A DNA stretch of 64,000 nucleotides, taken from the NCBI GenBank assembly GCA_945910005.1, contig OX246739.1, forward strand, positions 37,520,608 through 37,584,607. Reading direction: 5' to 3'. The notes beneath the pieces are model-generated. The model saw only the letters and a list, made by a program, of their open reading frames with translations. It ran no database searches and was not told the origin of the DNA. This DNA is from Isoperla grammatica. Its lineage: Eukaryota; Arthropoda; Insecta; Plecoptera; Perlodidae. The stretch's first letter is position 1; each line of letters starts with the position of its first letter. A program made the position numbers and the translations under genes. This document shows, piece by piece, positions 35,601-47,600 of the stretch.

Positions 35601-38600
35601 GTTGCCATGTTGTCACGTTGCCGTGACAATAGTGTCCTCAATGCGCAGGTGACATGGCATCGCAGCGACGTGAAGGTAATGGACACCTGTTGCCATGTTG
35701 CCACGTAACCATGACAAGTGTCCTCAATGCGCAGGTGACATGGCATCGCAGCGACGTGAAGGTAGTGGAGGGCGAACGCTTCCACTTCCTCCACGAGGGC
35801 AACTTCTTCTGCGTGGACGTCGCCCCGGTCATGACTGAGGATGGGGGGCGGTGGACCTGCATGGCGGAGAACGAGGGGGGTCGATCCTCCTGCTCGTCCC
35901 ACCTCAACGTCTTGGGTGAGTCACAGTCTGATGCCAGCTAGCCGACGTGAAGAGTCATCTCTTGGATGGACACATTTTACAGTTATATAAGGAATGTGGA
36001 TAATAGCAAAGTTAAGTCACCGCTTTTATATTAAAGTGAATGAAACCACGATATCCTCAAAATGTTTTTTTGGAACGTCTATAGTGCAGGATGCACATTA
36101 GCCAAGCTAGCACCTTGTTGTGTTCTTCAGCTAATCAAGTAGGGATACTTTGAAAGCTAGTTTTCATAGATAGGGAAAGAAGGGCTGTCTGAGGAGTCGA
36201 AGGACATTCATCACGTTATGAGAGAAAACGGACTGAAAACTCCTTCATTGCTGATTGTCGGCGACGGAACAAAAACTCGCGACGGAGTCTTGTCACCTCA
36301 GACGGATTAGGAACAATGTCTCATTGACAAAATCCCTTTGGGTATCTTCTCTACTATCGAGAGTTGGATACGAATTGGAAAGCCAAAACCTAGTGCTCTT
36401 CTATTGAAGCGCAGGCTATACATTTAATTACCACTTCATGCCAAACTATCACCTCAGTCACGTTCTTAAACCCAAAAATAGAACGCATCTTCTTTGCTTA
36501 CGCCCACTGATCCTCACAAATAGTTGTGTGGCGTTAAAAATATAAAAATATTTCCCAACATGAATTTTCTCACACAATACTCTGCTAACAAACAACGTCA
36601 CCCATCCATAACGTACTACTATGTCCCTTTTTATTGCAAATGCCACTTTGATATTTGATTGTCATTTTTATTATTTTGACTCGGTTCGATATTTATCGTA
36701 AACAAACAGTGGTAGAGTTTAGGTGAAATATTGTTTTCTTGGGTACATAAAAGATTAACACTCATTTTTGATAAATGTTTTTTTTTTATATCTGAATTGG
36801 ACAACTTTTTTTATGTTGTCTGAAAGTTTACATTTTTCTTTTTTTAACAAGTTTAGTAATTAAAAATTATGTATCAGAAATATATTTCAGTCAAAATGTA
36901 GGTTTTCTATTGAAAACAATTTAATTTCACAATAAAATCTAAAACATTTGATGGTTCAGATGGAACTGTTAACTATATTATTAAAAAACGGACGGTAACC
37001 AGATCGCAAATTGTTTTTGTAACTCACACCATTGGCCGTGGCAGATGTATTGTTGTCAATGAGTAATGCAATAACAGTGATGTTCCCTGTGTGTTTCAGT
37101 GCCCAAGGCTTACAAGGTCCCTGAGTTCCTGGAGGAGCTTCAAGCTCTTCTCACCGAGTCTGGAACTGTTTCCCTGGAATGTAAAGTCATCGGAGTCCCC
37201 ACCCCCGTGCTGCGGTGGTACAAGGATGGCAAGGAGATAAAGGTAAGAACGAGAGAGAGTCATACAAAACTTCATGATTCAAATTTTGTGTTTGGTTCAA
37301 GAAGTTGGTACAACACAACTTAAGTTTGCCACCCAATATTAAAATTTTGGTTCAACCATTTGACAAAATCTTCTGTGAGTTCGGCTCCCTTTAGGTTTAT
37401 TTTCATGGACATTTAAAAAATATGAAATTTGCTCCAGTGGCCCTAAGATGTTGCTTCTTCCGAAGAAAACCGATACTGCACTCATAGACTGCCATACACA
37501 ATCTATATTGTGATAAAGTCCGTACCCTCTAAGCACCACGACTGTTATATGAGTGAGAGTAAAAGTAATGCTGACAGAAGTATAGCTGTGAGATACAAGA
37601 AAGATATTGCTTTTAGTTTATGTCCTGATGACGTGTCATTCCTCATGCAGTGTGGTCCTGGTGAAGCTATTTCTGAATTTTAGAATCGGGTTCAAAAGAT
37701 CTATGAATGAATAAAGAAGTTCCTTTTCTTTTGCTTGTCCATTACCTCTTCTAGCTGTCGTCTAGCCTACCCACAACACTTGTGGGGCTAGACGTGTAAG
37801 AACTAGGCTGGAACCGAGTCAAATATTCGTCGAGATGATGGAGGCCAAGTAGGTCTTGTCATTTTGACACTAGCAGAGCAGTGAAGACTTGTGACGTAAC
37901 GCTACTGCTTGCAATACCAGTAACTCTATTCCGAGTTTATGTAACTACGGTTTCATAGAAAGTTTTATTGCAATGAATACACACGCCGTAAATAGAGGCA
38001 GACGATCACAAATAGAAGAATTACATTATTCTTTTTGAGACGTCATTATGAGCGGATGTGTACCTTTACTTGTAACATTAAGTTTTTGGCGTTTGTTAAG
38101 TTATATTGAGTTGGTTGTTTGAAGCATATACGACAAATTCCTTTTTGATTGACAAACGCCGTGTGTGTAATAAATTGTCTACATTTACTTGTCAGTTTAT
38201 TATTATTCATTTATCCCAGCACAGTTTATACAAAACAGAAGTACATAGGACATAATAAATAAAAGTGTATGGATCATGAAAAAAATGGGACGATATAGAA
38301 AACCAATAATTCTATCGATGGCAAGGTTTAGTACAATTTGTGAAAAGTGAAATAAAACAAAAATCAATAGTTCCCGTATTATTGTGTAGAAAAATATGTC
38401 ATTAAACTGCGACTTTAAATATACCCACATTCTAGTATTGCCTTAGATTTAAATGTGGAATGCAACATGCTAAAACGTAACGGGTAAGTCAGTCAGTCAA
38501 CATTTATTATAATGTAGTAAAACTGATAATATGCATTTCCCGAATTATACCTAGTCCTCATTTGTTTTGACTAGCAATGAGAATTTGTGTTATACAACAA

Positions 38601-41600
38601 CAACAAAAAACCTGAAGAACAAAGTTATATGCTGAGAGGATGCTTAAGTTCACGTTATCTTTTCACTGGCTGGCAAAGCGCCCTGACCCATTGGCGCACA
38701 AAGAATGCCAGAGGGTCGGCCGAGGTTCGGTTGGGAGATCAACTAGATGGAATCAACATTAAATATATAACAAATTATGTAAAGCGCTGTCTGATGAAAG
38801 CGAAGAGGAAGACGAGAATAACACATGGCAATGGGAGCCTAAATGAGAGACTTGGGGAGACACAGATTCACGTTCATATGAGTTAAAGCTTATAGAATTT
38901 GAACAACAACGATTCAAAAGGATGATTGATTTTACATCGTGTTGAGAACTACTGAATTCCGATAAAAGCAAAACAGAAATAAAATTAAAAAATAATAATA
39001 ATAATAATAATATACATCGAAAGTACAACTATTTGACGTATCAAGAAGGAAATTCTGAGCTGATAACTTTTGCGATTCTAACTTGAGAACGTGCAAAATT
39101 TAGTAATTTTTTTGTTTTCAATGTATAATGTATTGTGTTGTTTCTTTAGCTTTGAGTTTGCACTTTTTACCACCGACTGAGAACTTACATTTTCAAAATT
39201 ACTTTGTGTCTTCATTTGCCATAGTTTTGTGTGTGGGTGTTATGCTTTGAATATCAGTTTTATAAACCGGTATAAGAGAATCTGTTTTAAATACGAGATG
39301 CAAAGTTGAATCAGCAAAGATAGCGATAGTGTAGGTACAAATCAGTTTTCGTAATCTAACGGTGTGTAAAAGCTGAGTACCGGTAAAAGATAACTGGCCA
39401 AAACACTCAGGTATGACTTGTTACACTGTTATACCCATGCACTCTCTAATGTGTCGGTTTCGATGGTTATAATAGTTCTAAAGAGGTATGCTAGTTCCAG
39501 CACAAGTATTCGCATACCGATCTCAGGTAATTGTCTACTGCCCCTTTCAACAGCGCCAATTGAAAGAAAATCAACAGATACCTGGCGTTCTTTCACACAT
39601 TCGTAAATGCACGGTTCGGCTTAGTCGAGTGCACAGGCGGTTTGACCACACCCACCGTTACAGGTTACCAACGGAAGGTTTTAAATTATCCCCAATAGAC
39701 ATGTTTAGATAAGATGGTAGGAATTAGCGAAGTAGAAAAATAAGTTGTCACCTTGGACTCGGCTGTGTCGTAAGCATCAGAATACTTTCGTTGGGGCAAC
39801 TATAGCTATAAAACTGTAGTTAAGCACGTGGGCCAGATTGTTCTAACGTGGCCTCTCATCCTCAGGCAGGTGACGTGTTCGCACTGACAGCCAACCCTGA
39901 TGACCCCACTTCGCTGGGCACCTACACATGCGAGGCAGCCAACTGCATGGGCAAGACTTACTCCTCCTCGCGGGTCCACGTTATGGGCAAGGGGAGCCGA
40001 GAGGGGTCTCTCAAACCAGCAGACAGGTGAGTAGGGTACTCACGTCCTTTGGCTTTTATATACCTACACTGCAGTGATTGCTCGTCCATCGCGTCCTATC
40101 ATGGAACATACTTTAGTATCCACCAAGGAGATGGTTTAGCGGTAGCATACAATGAATCTAGACATGTTCCAATGTTCTATAGTTCAAACCTCATCTCCTA
40201 ACTTTTGTGACACTTTCCAGCACACTCATTTAATAGGAATGTCGGATCCCCCTCTTAGGTACAGTGTGCGTCTGCCGCTTAGTGGTGGACTTGGTGACGT
40301 AGATGCTAACAATGAAGTTACGGTAGATCGCGGACGAGTGCTGTGTAAGGAAAGATAACGTTGATCATGTCTGCTGGGGAACATTGAGTGGATATTTGGC
40401 TGTAACATACGTTAGGCAAACAACCGCAAACATTGTTTATCTACCCCCTTAAACGTAATTGTGATGATCTTCACGTATAAAATGCGCTTGCCTAATCATG
40501 CGTGTTTATGTCAACAGTCTCACACCCACTGGACCTCCACCAATTTTCATACAGGAGCTCTCCAGCAGGAAAGTCAAAATTGGAGATCCTTTCACACTTT
40601 CATGCCAAGGTAAGAAAAAAAATGTTGCCCCTTTCTTTAAATTACAAGATAGTTTCTTGCAGTGCCTGTAAACTTCAAAGTTATGTGCATGTCAAGAATA
40701 ATTATATAATAATAACTTTTAATCAGTTTTTGTGTCACATTAATTTGAATTGATATCCAAATCCACACCTCCATTGGATATTGACGTTGGGGCTTCTGAG
40801 ATGAGTAAATGATGTACACATATTTTTGACATTTTATGTAACTTAAGATTTTTTTATATTTCGCTATTTCTTGATTATTTGTGTGTTTTGTTTTTGTGGC
40901 GGGGGGGTGGGGGTAGGGGGCAGCGGATGTATACTTTTTGTGTGACATCATTAAGGAATTAGTCTACTCGTATAACTAATTTTGTCAAGGGGATAACTTA
41001 GGATTCTTGCTTCCTCTCCATTTTTGTGACAAGATTGAAGAACAGCCTTCAAAGAGGTTATCATTGTGATTACATTCCGCCTGTGTTACAGTGGGCGTAC
41101 CCCCGTGGCCGAAGAGCATCGCCTGGTACAACAGAGAGGGCCGCGTGGAGGAGAGTGACAAGTATCACGTGATGGAGGACGGTCTAGGAGGGTACATGGT
41201 GGAGACCCTGGCGGCCGACGCTGAAGACGATGGGGAGTGGAAGTGCGTGGCAACCAACTTCGACGGCTCGATGGGCTTCACACAGGCCACTATCGCCATG
41301 CAATGTAAGACACTCATTGGCTCCCTGTTATAAATTAAACCTTATTTACATTTTATAGACGGTATAATATCTGTGCTAGTTTTTGTTGCTTCCTTTGGTT
41401 ATTAGTTCGATCCTTACCCAGGGCAACAAACTAGCCACAATGAACAGGAAACGATTTTGCTGGTACCCGTCAGTGTAACTTTACCACTATCATTCAGTGT
41501 TCACGAATTGTCAAATGTACCGTAAGTTGTATCTACAACCACAAGAAACAATTGCAATACCAATGCAGTGCACTTCCTCGTGTCATAACCTTGAAAAGAG

Positions 41601-44600
41601 AATCAAAATCTGGGTAAATCATGTTGTGCATTATTTCACCTTCCAAATGGTTGCTCGTGGAAAATAAAAATTTGTTTCTCAAATTCGAAAGAATCATGTA
41701 TTTTATGGAGGCTAAAACCATAAAAAAAAACAATAACGTTGTACTAAATTCTACCCTTTGGTAAAACTCAAACATACTCAGTTTGGAAGGCAGTTAGAAA
41801 TTCATACTCATATGGCTCTGATAATCGATTGATCAAAATGTGTGGATGGCACTTATTTGCGTTATAACTAAACAGGATAGTGTGTACTTGTATATTTGCG
41901 ATGCTAACGGTATGTCGATATTACAGTCCCGAAGAACTACCGCAAGCCGCGCTTCCTGGAGAGCTTGAAGGCGATCCTAACTGAGGAGGGGTTGGTGTCC
42001 TTCGAGTGCAAGGTCGTCGGATTCCCCACGCCGCAGCTGCGTTGGTTCAAGGACGGCCAAGAGCTCAAGCCCGGGGACGTCTATCAACTCACCGGCACAA
42101 ACTCACTAGGTCAGTAAACCATCTCGACACGTCTACAAACTTACCGGTACAAACTCACTAGGTCAGTACAACCATATCGACACGTCTACCAACTCACCGG
42201 CACAAACTCACTAGGTCAGTATAACCATCTCGACACGTCTACCAACTCACCGGCACAAACTCACTAGGTCAGTATAACCATCTCGACATGTCTACCAACT
42301 CACCGGCACAAACGCACTAGGTCAGTATAACCATCTCGACATGTCTACCAACTCACCGGCACAAACGCACTAGGTCAGTACAACCATCTCGACATGTCTA
42401 CCAACTCACCGGCACAAACGCACTAGGTCAGTATAACCATCTCGACATGTCTACCAACTCACCGGCACAAACGCACTAGGTCAGTACAACCATCTCGACA
42501 TGTCTACCAACTCACCGGCACAAACTCACTAGGTCAGTATAACCATCTTGACACGTCTACCAACTCACCGGCACAAACGCACTAGGTCAGTATAACCATC
42601 TCGACATGTCTACCAACTCACCGGCACAAACGCACTAGGTCAGTACAACCATCTCGACATGTCTACCAACTCACCGGCACAAACTCACTAGGTCAGTATA
42701 ACCATCTCGACACGCAGGGGCGGACTGGCAGGTACGGAACTACGGAAACCCGTACGGGGCCCCCCCGGGTGGGGGCCCCCTTGGGGGCCACCAACCAACC
42801 CCCTGAAAATAAATATCTGACGCTATATAGATTATGAAACTAAATAGTAAGAAGAGCATAATATGTCATCTCATGTCAGTGTAGAAAGGGACATAACGTA
42901 TCAAATAGACCATTTACAAGTTCTACAAAGATTTCCGCTTTCCTCTTCTAGTTTTTTTTTAAATATTTAACATGCCATTGTTGGGAAAGTTATTTCTTTA
43001 ATTTAATTTTCAAAGTGGTTCACAGTCCACCATGTGTTCCACATATTTATCGTCGTGTATCGATTTTTAAACGTGTTTAAATGCATTCTAAACAAATTAA
43101 TAGGAAACAACAGTCCTCCAAATTACTGCTCGCTAGCTTGCAACTTGAGTGACTTTTGATAGTTTGCGAGTAAACTTTGTTATATCAGAAAAAAGAATTA
43201 TCGGGCTGATCGCGTGTTTAAGAGTGTTCAAAATTTTCAAAAGCGAATATTTTGGCAAAAATACATCTATATCGGCGCCTACTGAAATCCGATCCCGCGC
43301 AGCACTAGCCATAAGCCTTCCTCAAATGACAGGATCGAACTTCTATCCTATAAGTAAGGAATTATAAATGCAATATTGACTTTAGTTTCATTGTTTTTCA
43401 TGATAGGATATAGCCTCAAAACGCGTTTTAGGCCACTAAGCATCATGCAGGACTGAAAATTGTTTCGCCTTCGGCGAAGTTGCCTCCGGCGGCACGGGCT
43501 TCGCCCCAGACCCCCCTCCCTCGTTGTAAGTACTAACTGCCAGTAATGGGAAAGTTTTTTTTCAATTTCGTTTTATAAAGTGGTGTTCAGTGTTCACAGT
43601 TTAACATGTTGTTCCACATAACTATCATCATTTATCGATTTTTAAACGTGTTTATATGCGTTCTACACAAAATAATAGGCTGCAAAATTTCCGCCTCCGG
43701 CGGCTGGGGCTTCGCCCCAGACCCCTTTCAGCTTCGCCAAGTTCCGGGGCCCCTAAAATCCTTTTCCGTACGGGGCCCTTACCCCCCCAGTCCGCCTCTG
43801 TCGACACGTCTATAAACTTACCGGCACAAACTCACTAGGTCAGTACAACCATCTCGACACGTCTACCAACTCACCGGCACAAACTCACTAGGCCAGTATA
43901 ACCATCTCGACACGTCTATAAACTTACCGGCACAAACTCACTAGGTCAGTATAACCATCTCGACACGTCCATAAACTTACCGGTTTTCACTCAATTAGTC
44001 TGTGACTATCAACACCAATGTAAAGTCGTTGCACAGCAACCTTGTGGATGCTGACGTCCTAGATAAGTGAGGCACTGGCCAACAAAATGCTACGCGCTGA
44101 TTGGCTCCGAATCATTTATGTCGTCAGCATGTACAAAGTTGCTGTTGAACACACTTCCAACTTCCAACATACACCTAACTACACCTGTCTACACTAATCC
44201 ACACCAAACTAACGTACACATGTTCATTTTGTCTTTCAATAGGCTTTGAAACACATTGTAAATGTAACCGAAGAGACGATTACAGCAAGTGTTTGGTGGT
44301 ATTACAGGTTCCTACTCGTGTATCGCCAAGAACGTGATGGGTGAAGCCACCAGCTCGGCCGAGCTCACAGTGGAAGACATCCAGAGCCAGCTCAACGAAG
44401 AAGAGAGACTTCAGCTGTTCTCCACAAACCAACCCCCCAAGTTCATACACGGACTCAAGAGCTGCGAGGCGAAAATAAACGAAGACTACCGACTCACTGT
44501 CCAAGGTAGGCCTATACGTTCGGGATCTCAAGGACCCCGCCCTATCTTTATATCTCGCATGATGACCAGCAGAAATGTACACAGTACACACCCATGTATG

Positions 44601-47600
44601 CGTAACGAAAATCGCTAGTTAGGTGGATTTCGCACAGTAGATCTTCTACTTATTAGAACAAACAGGGTAGGCACATCCAGACTGGTGTTCATTTTAAAAT
44701 ACAAATACATGAGCGAAAAGTTTCTTAACTTTACAGACAATAAGTATAGAAACGGGGAGTTGAAGTAGGAAGACATTCAATTTATATTCTGTGTACTCTA
44801 CTAATACATTGATATGCTCAATATAAAAATAACCTGGCCATCAAGAATATATAACTAAGAGTTAGTCCACCACTGTGTTTTTTTCATTGGTTAAAATAAG
44901 TTAACAGAAGGGTAAATAAATTACTGGATATGGACAGGATATGGAAAGATTACAATGAGTCGCACGAATTTTAGTGCAAAATACCAATTTATCAATAAAA
45001 TGAAGCTATTCATAAAAATGAAGTATTACTTAATAAAATGTAATTGTTGTTTAGGAATCCCTTTTGTAAGGTGAGGCATTTAAAAATGATATCTTGACGA
45101 AATACACTTTTTGTTAGATGACCAATGTGTACCCATCAGGCATTGCAAGTGGCAACATCGTCCATGCTTCTATTTATATTTTTAAGACTTTAGTTGCCAC
45201 CGGTAGAAGGTAAAGTGATAATTTTTCTTGTCTACAGTGAGCATTTCCCCCGAACCCCAGATCGCGTGGTATCGAGACGACGAGAACCTCGAGGACTCTG
45301 ACAGATATCACGTGACCCGGGAGAACCTGGGAACCTGTCACATGGACATCAAGAGACTCGAGATTATCGATCAGGTGGGTGGCAACCTCGTGAGACACTT
45401 GTTATGTAGGGTATACATATGGATTATTTTGTTTGTTGGTACATTGACAATGCCTGCTGTGTACGGTCTTTACATGAGGTCTGTTCGCTGGACCTGCTTG
45501 ACGTCGCTCCAAGATCACTTTAGAGATGCTTTAGAGTAGGCTCAATTAGGCCACGCCCACGCTCGAGCCGATAGAGCGGCCGTGCTCTTCCCGTTGTCAA
45601 ACGAACGCTTCCCATACTCCTTTATTCTCTTTTTGGCTCAGAATCAAGTTCCAACGAAGATATGGTTCCGACAAATATTTTACTTACGAAATACAAATTA
45701 AACATCATCAGAGTTACTGCACGAGAGAGCCGGTTTTATGAATAACGCGCAAAAAGTAATCTTGTTCTAAGTGCCTCTAACTCACTCCTCCTAAAAAGTC
45801 CAAGCAAGAAAATCATGATCTTTCTGCTCTAGATCATGTTGCTCGAGTCCAAAGAACGGAATCCGAGCAGGTGATCTCGTGAAACGAACGGCTATTTTAT
45901 TATTAGAGTAGATCCGAGTGCTTAGAGAAGGTCCAACGAACATACCTATGGACGCAAAGAGTGTTGTAAGGCCCGGTATCCCGGTATTATAATAGCAGGC
46001 TGCTAAAAATTTAGCCAACCGGCTTAACCAACTTGCTTTTTCTGTGGCAACAACCAATCAGAAGCGTTGTTGCATTGAAGGAGTGAACTAAATATTCAGC
46101 GATTGGTAATAATGCCTGGCGTAAGACATCTTCGGTAAAAATATTTCACGCTCATCTATTGTAATGCTGTTCTCAAGCCAGAACCTATAGCACAGAAATG
46201 TGCCTATTTCATGAACTAGCCGTATTTTTTAAGCCTACTGTGTTGGGGTTTTTCCAAATATCAATATACGAGTAAAACGTATCGTATAAACATATCTCTT
46301 CTAGAACTGTTTCAATTAGATGTTATATGGATCTAGAGAAGATGATATTGTGAGATGGTAAAATTGGACCATGATAATAGTTGGGGCATTCATATCGTTT
46401 CATTAAAAATAATTTAGTGTCATCCAGGTACCATATACGTGATAATACATGTTTTAAGAAGGATTGATTGATTTGTGATTGTATCCAGGCCGAATGGAAA
46501 TGTGTTGCAACGAACGACTTCGGACACAGCGTGACGTCATGCTTCTTGAAGCTTAGCATTCCAAAGCACTTCAAGAGGCCTCGATTCCTCGAGAATCTCC
46601 GCGCCATCCTGTCAGAAGAAGGCGCTGTTAATCTGGAGTGTAAGGTACGTGTTCGTTTATCTGCACTAAGTTGTCTTGTTAATTGGCCCTTTTTATGTAT
46701 GACTGTGCGAGTACACTACCTACCAACCCTTTGTAAGGAAGATTTTAAGCTTATTAACGAAGGCATTATACTTACTTACGCTTGAAAACGATTTGTATGT
46801 ATTCGTCATCCATCCTCAGGCAGATATCAACTGACTTTTATCGTCAGTTTTCTATCAGCCCTATGTGCCGTTCTTCTCGTTTTTTGTTTTTTTCACTATC
46901 ATTCCTGATAGTTAAACCAATCCGTTATCTGTGGTTTAACCACATCCTAACGAACTCTTGGTTAAACTATGGAAATCAAGCTTGGCTTATACACAGCACA
47001 GCGCAATGCAACAGAGGAAGCTGTAAACAGCGTTGAGGAATGAAGTAGACGAAAAACAAGGCAACATTAGATATGCGACATAGTAGAAGAGCAAAAGGTA
47101 ACATTTAAGTTCTCGTGCGCCTTTCGTGGAAGAGTATTGCGATAAACGGTATTTTGTTACGGCATACCATACGAGTATTTTGCCTCGTATGGTATGCCGT
47201 AACAGAATACCGTTTATCGCAATACTCTTCCACGAAAGGCGCACGAGATACCTTTTGCTCCTCTACTAACAAGCTTCACCAACACTCTGCCTTGTGCTGT
47301 GTTAAATATGCGGTGAGACAAACAGCTCTTCTGTAGACATCCTGTTATCCAATATGGCTCTTGATTATTGTATCGCATCTACGGATGTGTTGATTCGTAG
47401 ATACTCAAGGGCACAATACATATCTGCTCTACACTTTATTGCTTATAAATGTCGTGGGCAGTAACTTGCATTGTTTCATGGTGTAGATGAGTGATGTGTC
47501 CCTTGTGGTGTCACCAGGTGATTGGTGTGCCGCAGCCAGTCCTAAAGTGGTACAAAGACGGCGAAGAGTTGAAGCCGGGAGATATCCACCGCATCATATC

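Noticed and set aside
34083..35734. CRISPR-like array
   Set aside because: Units are tandem with no unique spacers and the genome is eukaryotic; it is a minisatellite.
33989..35902. Many near-identical 74-146-codon minus-strand frames
   Set aside because: They are reads of the 88-bp array in reverse; the frame repeats because the unit repeats. No start context or independent evidence of coding.
43149..43367. Transposase remnant in the hAT element
   Set aside because: The 72-residue frame shows no hAT dimerisation or catalytic motif that I recognise.
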